DNA of 29,518 nt, from the NCBI GenBank assembly GCA_020026075.1, contig JAHHQZ010000020.1:1-29518 (forward strand), written 5' to 3'. Source of the DNA: Actinobacillus sp. Its GTDB lineage: Bacteria; Pseudomonadota; Gammaproteobacteria; Enterobacterales; Pasteurellaceae. The notes under the pieces are model-generated. The model was not told the origin of the DNA, did no database searches, and saw nothing but the letters and a program-made list of their open reading frames with translations. Every line of letters starts with the position of its first letter. Position 1 is the first letter of the stretch. Below are positions 8,027 to 15,914 of this stretch, piece after piece. Made by a program: the position numbers and the translations under genes.

Positions 8027-8764
8027 ATGACTGAATTAAAATCAATGGAAGGACAACACGTTCCCAACGTAACTTTCCGTACTCGCCAAGGCGACCAATG
8101 GGTAGACGTAACTACTGATGATCTTTTCAAAGGTAAAACAGTAGTTTTATTCTCTCTACCAGGTGCATTCACCCCAACTTGTTCATCAACTCACTTACCA
8201 CGTTATAACGAATTAGCGAAAGAATTCAAAAAATTAGGCGTTGATGAAATTATTTGTATGTCTGTAAACGATACTTTCGTAATGAACGCATGGAAACGTG
8301 ACCAACACGCTGAAAATGTAACCGTAATCCCAGATGGTAACGGCGAATTTACTCGTGGTATGGGTATGTTAGTAGAAAAAGATGATTTAGGCTTTGGTGC
8401 TCGTTCTTGGCGTTATTCGATGCTTGTGAAAGATGGCATCGTTGAAAAAATGTTCATCGAACCACAAGAACCAGGCGACCCATTCAAAGTATCTGACGCT
8501 GACACTATGATTAAATACTTAGATCCTGAATGGAAAGACGCACCATCTGTTGCGATTTTCACCAAGCCAGGTTGCCCATTCTGCTCCGCAGCACGTGTAC
8601 TTTTAGAAGAAGCGGGCTACCAATACGAAGAAATCGTACTTGGCCGTGATGCAACAATGACCTCTGTTCGTGCAATCACTGGTAAACAAACTGTTCCACA
8701 AGTATTCATTGGTGGTCAATACATTGGTGGTAGCGAAGATTTAGCAAAATTCTTAGCGAAATAA
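8027..8764 (+). CDS. pgdX: Hybrid peroxiredoxin-glutaredoxin PGdx
   Basis: Fusion enzyme reducing hydroperoxides with glutathione. Residues 1-165 are a Prx5-type peroxiredoxin with peroxidatic Cys52 in PGAFTPTCSSTHLPRY; residues 170-245 are a glutaredoxin domain with active site CPFC (183-186), TVPQVFIGG and the GG(S)EDL glutathione-binding end. The fusion is well known from Haemophilus and relatives, where it also neighbours oxyR. AAGGAG lies seven bases before the ATG. Codon use is strongly biased to abundant codons, as for a highly expressed protein. A repeat-type terminator follows. Confidence 0.95.
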   Translation: MTELKSMEGQHVPNVTFRTRQGDQWVDVTTDDLFKGKTVVLFSLPGAFTPTCSSTHLPRYNELAKEFKKLGVDEIICMSVNDTFVMNAWKRDQHAENVTVIPDGNGEFTRGMGMLVEKDDLGFGARSWRYSMLVKDGIVEKMFIEPQEPGDPFKVSDADTMIKYLDPEWKDAPSVAIFTKPGCPFCSAARVLLEEAGYQYEEIVLGRDATMTSVRAITGKQTVPQVFIGGQYIGGSEDLAKFLAK

Positions 8765-8783
8765 TTCACGCCAAAATTTATAG

Positions 8784-8819
8784 AAAAATTCCGGCCTCGC
8801 TTAGGCTGGAATTTTTTTT
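8784..8819 (+). terminator. pgdX terminator from the palindromic family
   Basis: AAAAATTCCGGCCT (8784-8797) pairs with AGGCTGGAATTTTT (8803-8816) with one G-U pair and loop CGCTT, followed by eight T, ATTTTTTT. Here the arm order is inverted relative to the other copies (ATTCC arm first). Confidence 0.85.
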
Positions 8820-8825
8820 ATTTTT

Positions 8826-8856
8826 TTGAACACATTTTGCATAAAGCAGTTATAAT
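8826..8856 (+). promoter_or_regulatory. thiB promoter
   Basis: TATAAT at 8851-8856 is a perfect -10 box. TTGAAC at 8826-8831 is a possible -35 with 19-base spacing. It lies seven bases before the TPP aptamer. Confidence 0.55.
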
Positions 8857-8862
8857 CCTTGC

Positions 8863-8973
8863 GATTTTAGTCGGGGTGCAGAATGCTGAGAAATACCCGT
8901 GAACCTGAAACAGTTAGGACTGTCGTAGGAAACTAAATCAAGACGCTCGTCTACATTTGTCGCATTCTGCCCC
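8863..8973 (+). ncRNA. TPP riboswitch (THI box) of thiB
   Basis: The conserved THI-box blocks appear in order: CGGGGTGC (8872-8879), GCTGAGA (8885-8891), ACCCGTGAACCTGA (8895-8908) and CGTAGGAAACTA. P1 can form between GATTTTAGT (8863-8871) and ACTAAATC (8932-8939) with one bulge. The downstream platform contains GCATTCTGCCCC (8962-8973), which can pair with the aptamer's own 5' strand GGGGTGCAGAATGC (8873-8886). The 5' end of that segment (CGCATT, 8961-8966) can instead pair with AATGCG over the thiB start (8993-8998). No T-run follows, so control is probably translational. Confidence 0.93.
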
Positions 8974-8993
8974 ATTGTTATGAAGGAGCCGCA

Positions 8994-9983
8994 ATGCGTA
9001 TCAAATCATCTCTCACTCTCTCTTTTGGCTTAATGCCACTTCTCGCTTTCGCTCAGCCGCAGCAAGTGAATGTTTATTCTTACAGCAGTTTTGCCGATGC
9101 CAAATATGGCGCAGGCCCTGTGATTAAGCAGGCGTTTGAGCAAAAATTTCCGCAGTGCCAAATTCATTATATGCCGATTGCTGGCTCGAATGCGATGTTC
9201 AACCGTGTGCGCCTTGAAGGCAAGAAAACGAAGGCGGATGTGGTGCTGGGGTTAAACAGTTTTATGATTGATGCGGCGCAAAAGAGTCAGCTTTTTACGC
9301 CACCTGATGTGGCTCAAACTCACATTCCCAAAGCATTCCAAAATCCAACATTTGTGGCGTATGGTTTTGCGGAATATGCATTTATTTACGATAAAAATAA
9401 ACTGAAAAATCCGCCAACGTCTTTGCAAGATTTGGTAAATGATCAAGCCATTCGAGTGATTTATGAAGATCCGCGCACCTCCGCTGGTGGGCAGGGGCTG
9501 TTGGTGTGGATGAACAAGGTTTACGGTGAAAATGTAGCGCAGGCGTGGAAAACCCTAGCGAAACACACTGTTACCGTTACCAAAGGCTGGTCAGATGCTT
9601 ACGGTGCCTTTTTGAAAGGGGAGGCGGATGCGGTGTTAAGCTATGACACTTCGCCCCTTTACCACGCTTACAGCGAGAAAAAATTCAACTACGCCGCAAT
9701 GCCGTTTAGCAATAAAACCGTGAGCCAAGTAGAATACGCAGGGCTGGTGAAAGGTCACGAAAGTGCTTGCGCCAACGAGTTTATCGGCTTTTTATTAACC
9801 CCAGCGGCACAGAAAAAAATCGCCGTGAGCAACGTAATGTTGCCTGTGATTTCACCTGTGGGCGTGCCGTTGTATGACGATCTCAAAAAACAAGTGGTTG
9901 AAAAAGGCGTGAAAGCGGAACATATTCCAGCGTCTATGATGAAACAATGGGTAAATACCTGGCAACAAACGTTAAGTGAGTAA
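8994..9983 (+). CDS. thiB: Thiamine/TPP-binding periplasmic protein
   Basis: Substrate-binding protein of the thiamine ABC importer. A signal peptide ends near LLAFA-QPQ. The mature protein follows ThiB: VYSYSSFADAKYGAGPVIKQAFE, KADVVLGLN, FIYDKNKLKNPPTSLQDL, VIYEDPRTSAGGQGLLVWM, TVTKGWSDAYGAFLKGEADAVLSYDTSP. At 329 residues the length is normal. AAGGAG lies six bases before the ATG, and the gene is under a TPP riboswitch. Oddity: the usual partners thiP (permease) and thiQ (ATPase) do not follow; a strong terminator and a convergent nadV do. The transporter must be encoded elsewhere, or the protein may serve another permease. Confidence 0.93.
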   Translation: MRIKSSLTLSFGLMPLLAFAQPQQVNVYSYSSFADAKYGAGPVIKQAFEQKFPQCQIHYMPIAGSNAMFNRVRLEGKKTKADVVLGLNSFMIDAAQKSQLFTPPDVAQTHIPKAFQNPTFVAYGFAEYAFIYDKNKLKNPPTSLQDLVNDQAIRVIYEDPRTSAGGQGLLVWMNKVYGENVAQAWKTLAKHTVTVTKGWSDAYGAFLKGEADAVLSYDTSPLYHAYSEKKFNYAAMPFSNKTVSQVEYAGLVKGHESACANEFIGFLLTPAAQKKIAVSNVMLPVISPVGVPLYDDLKKQVVEKGVKAEHIPASMMKQWVNTWQQTLSE

Positions 9984-9998
9984 CGTATAAAAAATAAG

Positions 9999-10023
9999 AA
10001 AGGGGCATGATGAACGCCCCTTT
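9999..10023. terminator. Bidirectional terminator between thiB and nadV
   Basis: AAAGGGGC (9999-10006) pairs with GCCCCTTT (10016-10023) around a nine-base loop; T-rich sequence follows on both strands. It serves the convergent thiB and nadV genes. Confidence 0.8.
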
Positions 10024-10044
10024 GTAATTTTAAGAAAAAGAAAA

Positions 10045-11517
10045 TTAGTCTTCCAATTCTGTCGCCAAGCGTTGGCGAATGGTATCGAAGGAAATTTCGG
10101 TTAATAATTTGCCGTTTTCAAATAGCAATTGCAGTTTATCCCCTGAAAGATCGCTTTGTGCGGTTAAACCGTCAGTGAAGCGGTCAAGGTCGCTAACCAT
10201 CACACGTCCACGTTGAGATTTTTTCAAGCCATCATCAGTTTTTGGGGCTTTGAAAATTGCTTTTTCTTCGCCGTTAATGGTGATTGAAGTCGCTTTCACC
10301 GCAAAGCCTAGGGTATCTCGTAGGTTGTGCTGGTAAGTTAACGAGCCAACGCCAAACACGATATTGCTACTTGCAAAGCCTTTTGCTTTCAAGCCTTTCA
10401 CAATATGGCACATTTTTTCAAAGTTAATGCCATCACCGTAAATCACGCCAATGTGCGGATTTAGCACTTTGTAGCCTTTGCTGTTAATTGTTCCACCAAA
10501 AATTTGCCACAAGGTTTCAACCAAACCTTGGCGTTCGTGTGCGCTTTCAGCGTTTTCATTACCGTAAATAATGTGGAAACTATCACCGCTGTCTGGGCGA
10601 ATAACGATTTTTGCGTGCGGTGGGCGGGCGAGAATTTCGTCTTTGAGTAACGGTAAATTCACCGTAATGTTATGCCAAAAGTCCGTAGTATCCGCCACAA
10701 TGGATAACATCGAGTTAGGGAACTGTGCCATTAAATAACGGAAAGTCGGCAATTCATCAACGCCGTGGGCGCTCATAACCGAATGCTCAGACGCAGGAAT
10801 GGAACAACCAATTAACTGTGAGCTGCTGTAAAAATGTTCAATAAATTGAATCGCAGGAATGGTATCTGTACCTAAAAACGCCGTTAAATGCCCCGCCCCT
10901 GACATTTCTGCACTTTCCAATGAACTCATACCTCGCATTGAAAAATCATGGGCTTGAAATGGCAAATGTGCTGTATCATCGCATGTTTCTTTTGCCATTT
11001 GATGCAAGAATAAACGTAAAGCTCGAGCAGTGCTGGCAGACACAATCGGTTGCCAAAGGGACATATTAATTAAGGTTTCTAAATAGTTGGTCAACCAGTA
11101 AAAATCCTTGTGGGTATTTTCAATGGTCATCATCGGTACGCCAATAGCGACAGATTCCCCTTCGGGAATTGCTTTAATGCGAATGGGTAAATAGCCTAAA
11201 TCGTGTAACGCTGCTAAATGTTCACCTTGATCATCAAGACCTAAGGTTTGTTTAATGAACGTTTGATATTCCTGCAAGATTTCTGTTTTACTGCGAGCAA
11301 AAAAGTTCACTTGGAAATAATCCTGTAAGTATTTTTTCACAAACGCTTGAAAGCCAAAGGAAACAGCACGGGTAAGGTGTGGGGCTAATTTGTTGCTACG
11401 GGGGGTAAATGTACTGTAAAGCACTTCGCTGCCACGTGGGTATTGATGACGATGAGAAATTTTGTAGAAATCGCACAATAAGTAAGGCGCAGCGGTCGTG
11501 AGAGAATGATATACCAT
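10045..11517 (-). CDS. nadV: Nicotinamide phosphoribosyltransferase NadV
   Basis: Makes nicotinamide mononucleotide from nicotinamide and PRPP, allowing NAD synthesis without external NAD (V factor); in Pasteurellaceae its presence is linked to V-factor independence. The 490-residue protein carries NAMPT motifs: LLCDFYKISHRHQYP near residue 10, HDFSMRGMSSLESA, the catalytic-loop histidine in SIPASEHSVMSAHG, VIRPDSGDS and GVIYGDGIN. The frame is open 47 codons further upstream, but ATG 11517 fits family starts; the extension contains the likely promoter. The ribosome-binding site (TAGG) is weak. It is monocistronic here. Confidence 0.93.
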   Translation of the reverse strand: MVYHSLTTAAPYLLCDFYKISHRHQYPRGSEVLYSTFTPRSNKLAPHLTRAVSFGFQAFVKKYLQDYFQVNFFARSKTEILQEYQTFIKQTLGLDDQGEHLAALHDLGYLPIRIKAIPEGESVAIGVPMMTIENTHKDFYWLTNYLETLINMSLWQPIVSASTARALRLFLHQMAKETCDDTAHLPFQAHDFSMRGMSSLESAEMSGAGHLTAFLGTDTIPAIQFIEHFYSSSQLIGCSIPASEHSVMSAHGVDELPTFRYLMAQFPNSMLSIVADTTDFWHNITVNLPLLKDEILARPPHAKIVIRPDSGDSFHIIYGNENAESAHERQGLVETLWQIFGGTINSKGYKVLNPHIGVIYGDGINFEKMCHIVKGLKAKGFASSNIVFGVGSLTYQHNLRDTLGFAVKATSITINGEEKAIFKAPKTDDGLKKSQRGRVMVSDLDRFTDGLTAQSDLSGDKLQLLFENGKLLTEISFDTIRQRLATELED

Positions 11518-11548
11518 AATTGAACCTATTTGGTAAAAAAACGGACGT

Positions 11549-11554
11549 ATTATA
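11549..11554 (-). promoter_or_regulatory. nadV -10 box
   Basis: Reading the minus strand, TGCTTATAAT gives a TATAAT hexamer about 30 bases before the nadV ATG, with TTTAAA as a possible -35 at 17-base spacing. Confidence 0.5.
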
Positions 11555-11682
11555 AGCAAATCGGCAGGGTATTTAAAATAATATGAGAGATTGACGCAAT
11601 ATTCCTGCGAGTTTGTCGGTTTGCTTTTATAAATGTTGCAAATATTGCTAACTTGCAAAAAAAAACTTAAACATTTTTGGGG

Positions 11683-11747
11683 AAAAAATTCCGACCTAGC
11701 TCACAACCCTAGATCTCTAGGGCTAAGCTGGAATTTTTTTTATTTTT
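11683..11747. repeat. Compound palindromic repeat in the nadV-molA gap
   Basis: AAAATTCCGACCTAGCT at the left and AAGCTGGAATTTTTTTT at the right form the family's outer arms. Between them lies a second perfect palindrome, CCCTAGA-TC-TCTAGGG (11707-11722). A T-rich tail follows on the plus strand. Between this repeat and molA (11748-11956) I see only AT-rich sequence and no convincing gene or clear Fur or ModE-type operator. Confidence 0.7.
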
Positions 11748-11956
11748 CTGAGGCTAACTTCGGTACGGCGGTTTGTTGGGTTTTTAGCAAACCAGTGTCA
11801 GCGTAAAAGTGCAGTTTCTACTTTTTCCATACTGATGCAATCAGGCTCGTAAGTAGCGTTCAGTGATTTTTTGAATTACTAAATAAAATTTGCACTCTTT
11901 AAAAAGTTTTTATAAAATTTTATGCATAACATTAACCCAATTGGTGACCTATACCT

Positions 11957-13021
11957 ATGAAAATAACCAAATTATTTACCGTGCTTGTTTTAGGGACGAG
12001 CCTATTTTTCTCTGTTTTTGCTCAGGCAGAGCGTCAGGTAACCGACCAATTAGGACGGGAAGTTACTATTCCAGATACCGTTAATCGTGTCGTTGTGTTG
12101 CAACACCAAACTCTCAATATTATCAACCAACTTGATGGTATGAAAGACGTTGTAGGCGTTTTATCAAGCTGGGAAAAAGATCTTGGCAAAAGTTACTTAC
12201 GCATTGCACCAAGTCTTAAAGATATGCCAATGCCAGGGGATTTGACCAGCGTTAATATCGAAAGCCTTATGGCACTTAAACCGCAAGTTGTTTTCGTTGC
12301 CAACTATGCGCCAGAAAGCATGATTAAACAAATTACTGATCAAGGTATTCCTGTCATCGGGATTTCATTGCGTGTCGAACCAAAATCTGAAAGCAACAAG
12401 ATGAATCCAACCCTTAAAGATCCGCAATATGCATATGATGAAGGGCTTAAACAAGGGATTCGCTTAATCGCCGATATCATCAATAAAAAAGCTAATGGTG
12501 AAGCGCTTATTAGAGCGACCTTTGCAAATCAAACCTTAATCAAAGATCGTTTAGCGAATTTAAAACCTGAACACCGTGTACGAATTTATTTAGCGAACCC
12601 TGATTTACATACTTATGGTAGCGGCAAATATACAGGCGTTATGCTGCAACGTGCAGGTGCTATTAATGTAGCAGCAGCGAGCCTTAAAGGTTACAAAGCG
12701 GTGTCTATGGAACAAATTTTGAATTGGAATCCGCAAGTTATTTTTGTGCAGAATCGTTTCCCTGCGGTTTATAGTGAAATTAATCAATCTGCAGATTGGA
12801 AATGGTTAAAAGCAGTAAAAGATCATCAAGTGTATTTGATGCCACAATATGCGAAAGCATGGGGGTATCCGATGCCAGAAGCTATTGCACTTGGCGAATT
12901 ATGGATTGCAAAAACGCTTTATCCACAACAGTTTAAAGACATAGATTTGGCAAAAAAAGTTCAAGATTATTATCACAAATTCTATCGCACGAATTACATT
13001 GCGGCGCAAGACGTTAAATAA
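11957..13021 (+). CDS. molA: Molybdate/tungstate-binding periplasmic protein MolA
   Basis: Class III substrate-binding protein for molybdate/tungstate import of the type defined in Haemophilus influenzae, once annotated as a siderophore binder. Signal peptide residues 1-24 (ends VFAQA). Family features: RQVTDQLGREVTIPDTVNRVVVLQHQTLN, MPGDLTSVNIESLMALKPQVVF, NYAPESMIKQI, NPDLHTYGSGKYTG and PQYAKAWGYPMPEA. The match to remembered H. influenzae MolA is high over the full length. The ribosome-binding site is poor. The stop overlaps the molB start by one base (TAATG), so the three genes form an operon. An iron-chelate substrate cannot be excluded from sequence. Confidence 0.85.
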   Translation: MKITKLFTVLVLGTSLFFSVFAQAERQVTDQLGREVTIPDTVNRVVVLQHQTLNIINQLDGMKDVVGVLSSWEKDLGKSYLRIAPSLKDMPMPGDLTSVNIESLMALKPQVVFVANYAPESMIKQITDQGIPVIGISLRVEPKSESNKMNPTLKDPQYAYDEGLKQGIRLIADIINKKANGEALIRATFANQTLIKDRLANLKPEHRVRIYLANPDLHTYGSGKYTGVMLQRAGAINVAAASLKGYKAVSMEQILNWNPQVIFVQNRFPAVYSEINQSADWKWLKAVKDHQVYLMPQYAKAWGYPMPEAIALGELWIAKTLYPQQFKDIDLAKKVQDYYHKFYRTNYIAAQDVK

Positions 13022-14019
13022 TGTGTTCCAAAAATTCGCGAAAAATTAATCTTGCTTTAGTTGTATTACTTATCGTAATAAGCTTTGTTTCATTGGGGCT
13101 TGGGCAATATCCAATAGGTTGTGCCAAAATTATTCTCTCTTTAATAAATCAAACTCAACTTAACACGACTGATGTTCATATCGTGCTTGATATTCGTCTG
13201 CCGCGTATTTTACTTGCAGTTGGTGTTGGTGGTTTACTTGCTTTTAGTGGCGCTATTTTACAAGGGGTTTTTCATAATCCCTTAGTTGATCCGCATATTA
13301 TTGGTGTCAGTTCAGGTGCGGCTTTTGGTGGAACGCTTGCCATTTTGTTAGGCTTTTCCACGTTAGGCTTGATGCTAAACACCTTTTTGTTTGGGGTGCT
13401 AGCGCTCTTTATGATTTATGTGCTCGCCAATTTATTTGGGCAAAATGATCGCTTAATGCTGATTTTATTGGGCATTGTTTTAAGTGGAATTTTCGCAGCG
13501 TTAGTACATCTTGTGCAGTATTTAGCGGACACTGAAGAGAAATTACCTAATATCGTTTTTTGGTTACTCGGCAGTTTTTCGACAGCAAATTGGCATAAGT
13601 TATGGCTTGTTTGGCTACCACTTCTGGTATTTGGCGGGGTGCTTTATAAATTGCGCTGGCGGATTAATATTCTCTCGCTTGGTGATATTGAAGCCAAAGC
13701 GCTGGGCTTACACGTCACGGCTTTGCGTTATAGCATACTTTTTTTAACCGCACTTTTAATCGCCGCACAAGTTGCCGTTAGCGGCGCAGTTGGCTGGATT
13801 GGACTTGTGGTGCCACATATTGGACGTCTATTAGTTGGGGCAGATCATCGTAAATTACTCGGCACCACTTTTTTAGTAGGTGCAATTATTATGTTACTCG
13901 TCGATGATTTAGCACGGACTCTAAGCCAAGCTGAAATTCCTTTAAGTATCATTACGGCACTTTTCGGGGCTCCGCTCTTTATTGTTTTGTTGGCAAAAAA
14001 TAAAGGTTGGCGCCGATGA
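13021..14019 (+). CDS. molB: FecCD-type permease MolB
   Basis: Inner-membrane permease of the BtuC/FecCD family, expected to act as a homodimer with MolC. About ten hydrophobic segments are visible over 332 residues. Family motifs include DIRLPRILLAVGVGGLLAFSGAILQGVFHNPLVDPHIIGVSSGAAFGG, and near the end SGAVGWIGLVVPHIGRLLVG followed by the ATPase-contacting region. It overlaps molA by one base and molC by four (ATGA). An ACCGCACTT uptake-sequence core lies within it near 13748. Confidence 0.87.
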   Translation: MCSKNSRKINLALVVLLIVISFVSLGLGQYPIGCAKIILSLINQTQLNTTDVHIVLDIRLPRILLAVGVGGLLAFSGAILQGVFHNPLVDPHIIGVSSGAAFGGTLAILLGFSTLGLMLNTFLFGVLALFMIYVLANLFGQNDRLMLILLGIVLSGIFAALVHLVQYLADTEEKLPNIVFWLLGSFSTANWHKLWLVWLPLLVFGGVLYKLRWRINILSLGDIEAKALGLHVTALRYSILFLTALLIAAQVAVSGAVGWIGLVVPHIGRLLVGADHRKLLGTTFLVGAIIMLLVDDLARTLSQAEIPLSIITALFGAPLFIVLLAKNKGWRR

Positions 14020-14756
14020 TTTTAAAAGCTTGTGATTTAAGTTTCGGTTATAAAAATCCGCTATGCTCACCGATTTCATTAGCTTTAAAAGCGGGAGAAG
14101 TCGTTGCTATCTTAGGGACGAATGGACGCGGAAAAACCACGCTGCTTCATACCTTAGTTGGTGTTTTGCCGCCTTTAGGTGGTGAAATTACGCGGCATGA
14201 AGCGATTGGCTATGTGCCGCAGTATAATGCAATGAGTTTTGATTATTTAGTTTTAGATGTGGTATTAATGGGATTAAGTCAGCGTGTGGGATTATTTTAT
14301 GAGCCGAGTGCTATTGACGAAGCCCATGCGTTAAGTTTGTTGGCAGAATTAGGCTGTGCGTTCCTTGCCAACGAGGTGTTTAACCATCTTTCAGGCGGAC
14401 AACAGCAACTGATTTTATTAGCGCGAGCTTTAATTTCAGATGCCAATTTTATTGTGTTAGATGAGCCCACTTCCGCATTGGATTTGGCAAATCAACAGAC
14501 TGTTTTGAATTGTATTGCACGCTTAGCCAAAAAACAGCATAAGGCCGTGCTTTTTACAACCCATGATCCTTATCACGCACAGCTCGTAGCGGATCGCTGT
14601 TTATTATTACTTCCCGAGCAACAATGGCTGTTTGCGGAAGTTTCGGAAGCGTTACAAGAAAAAAATTTAGAAAATTTGTATGGCGTCTCGTTACGGTGTC
14701 AAACGCTTGCGGAAGATCAAAAGGTTATTTTCTCCCTTTTCTCTGTGCAAAGATAA
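14016..14756 (+). CDS. molC: ABC transporter ATPase MolC
   Basis: ATP-hydrolysing subunit of the Mol importer. Walker A is GTNGRGKTT, the signature LSGGQQQLILLARAL, Walker B FIVLDEPTSALD and the switch region TTHD. VLDVVLMG after the Q-loop (GYVPQ) is typical of MolC and FecE-like proteins. The start at 14016 uses the ATGA overlap with the molB stop; an upstream TTG in frame is less likely. The protein has 246 residues. No clear terminator follows; an argH remnant does. Confidence 0.87.
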   Translation: MILKACDLSFGYKNPLCSPISLALKAGEVVAILGTNGRGKTTLLHTLVGVLPPLGGEITRHEAIGYVPQYNAMSFDYLVLDVVLMGLSQRVGLFYEPSAIDEAHALSLLAELGCAFLANEVFNHLSGGQQQLILLARALISDANFIVLDEPTSALDLANQQTVLNCIARLAKKQHKAVLFTTHDPYHAQLVADRCLLLLPEQQWLFAEVSEALQEKNLENLYGVSLRCQTLAEDQKVIFSLFSVQR

Positions 14757-14764
14757 TGCGATGC

Positions 14765-15014
14765 GAGTTAGTACAGAGAGCTTGATGACAATTCCGAATC
14801 TTGGCTTTGCTTCGTACAAGTAACCAATGCCCATTGTCGTTGGTGTAAAGTTTCATTGAGAGCATCTGCACGTTTTTTACACGATAATTTTGAATCCATC
14901 GCTACTTGATCATTATGGTTACGCCCTGTGTAACTTTTTACCTACATCGCCCAAGCGTGCGATTAAGATACTTTCCATCCAGCGATTAATATTTTTCAAT
15001 TGCGTAAAATTCAT
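14765..15014 (-). pseudogene. argH: Remnant of argH (argininosuccinate lyase)
   Basis: Translation of the minus strand from 15014 gives INRWMESILIARLGDVGKKLH, then after a frame shift GRNHNDQVAMDSKLSCKKR..., ending QRQWALV. This aligns with ArgH [37 protein letters not shown]...ALV, the active-site-proximal region around residues 90-160. The shift falls exactly at the HTGR motif, where the codon for Thr is cut. The next residues (QSQDSELSS) fit the NNQDAVMPG stretch poorly and then dissolve. Only about 80 of about 460 codons remain, so the gene is dead. It fills most of the 317-base gap between molC and trmN6; no other gene is seen there. Confidence 0.8.
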
Positions 15015-15073
15015 AAAAAATCAATTTTATGCATAGTAACTAATTTAAAGTATGTAATTGTGAATTTTTATGC

Positions 15074-15829
15074 TTAAAGTTTTAAATAAAAATCTTTGGC
15101 GAGTGCGGCGAATGTTGGGCTGTAACCGTTGCCGTCACGCACGGCGAATTGGCTTTTTTGGCAAGGCTGGAATTTTTGGGAAAATTTTAACAATAAACGG
15201 TTGGCAGGTTTGCCGACAGCGCCACAAACGGAAGTTTTAGCGGTGCAGAAAAGGGGCGGATTTGGCAGAGCTTGCAAGGTGTTGAGTAAAATTTCACCTT
15301 CTTGTAAGGGCAAAATAAAGTAAATTACGCCGTCTGGTGCAAGGCAGGTTTCCGCCCATAAAAGCCAGCTTAAATGGGATTGCTGAAAATAGCGTGCTAA
15401 ATCACGTTCTGTGCTTTTACAGGCATTTGCCTGCTGAAAGTACGGCGGATTGGCGATGATCACGTCAAATTGCGTTTTTTGTTGGCTCCACGCAGGCAAG
15501 CAATCTTCCACAGCGCCTTGCACGATAGAAATGTGTTCCGACCACAGGCTTTGCTCGGCATTAAAGCAAGCTTGAGCGTAGGCGTTGGGTTCTTTTTCTA
15601 AGGCGGTGATATGAAAATTCCCCCCTAAACTTGCGAAACGCTGGGCGCAAATTAAGGCGATTAAGCCCGTGCCAGTGCCGAGATCCAGCAATTTGACTTG
15701 CTGTTTGACAGGCAAATCCGCCCAACAGCCGAGCAACACGCCATCTGTGCCAACTTTCATTGCACATTGGTCATCGGCGACAGAGAATTGTTTAAATTGG
15801 AAAGGGCGTTTCGGCTTTTTTGTAGTCAT
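15074..15829 (-). CDS. trmN6: tRNA1(Val) (adenine(37)-N6)-methyltransferase TrmN6
   Basis: SAM-dependent methylation of A37 in tRNA-Val. Rossmann motif I is LDLGTGTGLIAL (48-59) and the catalytic amine-methylase motif is NPPY (127-130). The N-terminus FQFKQFSVADDQCAMKVGTDGVLLG is typical of the YfiC family, and the 251-residue length is normal. It is divergent from srmB, as yfiC is in E. coli, which strengthens both names. Confidence 0.93.
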   Translation of the reverse strand: MTTKKPKRPFQFKQFSVADDQCAMKVGTDGVLLGCWADLPVKQQVKLLDLGTGTGLIALICAQRFASLGGNFHITALEKEPNAYAQACFNAEQSLWSEHISIVQGAVEDCLPAWSQQKTQFDVIIANPPYFQQANACKSTERDLARYFQQSHLSWLLWAETCLAPDGVIYFILPLQEGEILLNTLQALPNPPLFCTAKTSVCGAVGKPANRLLLKFSQKFQPCQKSQFAVRDGNGYSPTFAALAKDFYLKL

Positions 15830-15914
15830 TTTCGTGGGGCTTATGGGTAAACTAGGTTATAATTCTGCGTTTTAGCGCATTTTGAGCGCCATTTTAACAA
15901 ATTACGAGATGAAA

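Noticed and set aside
11518..11658. Upstream extension of nadV by 47 codons
   Set aside because: The extension covers the likely promoter and does not look like the N-terminus of other NadV proteins; the ATG at 11517 fits the family.
11753..11872. Short open stretch on the minus strand (LNATYEPDCISMEKVETALLR) between nadV and molA
   Set aside because: It is only about 25 codons between stops, has no start, and I could not match it to a family; chance cannot be excluded.
11880..11956. A Fur box before molA
   Set aside because: The region is AT-rich with loose palindromes, but nothing approaches the 19-bp Fur consensus.
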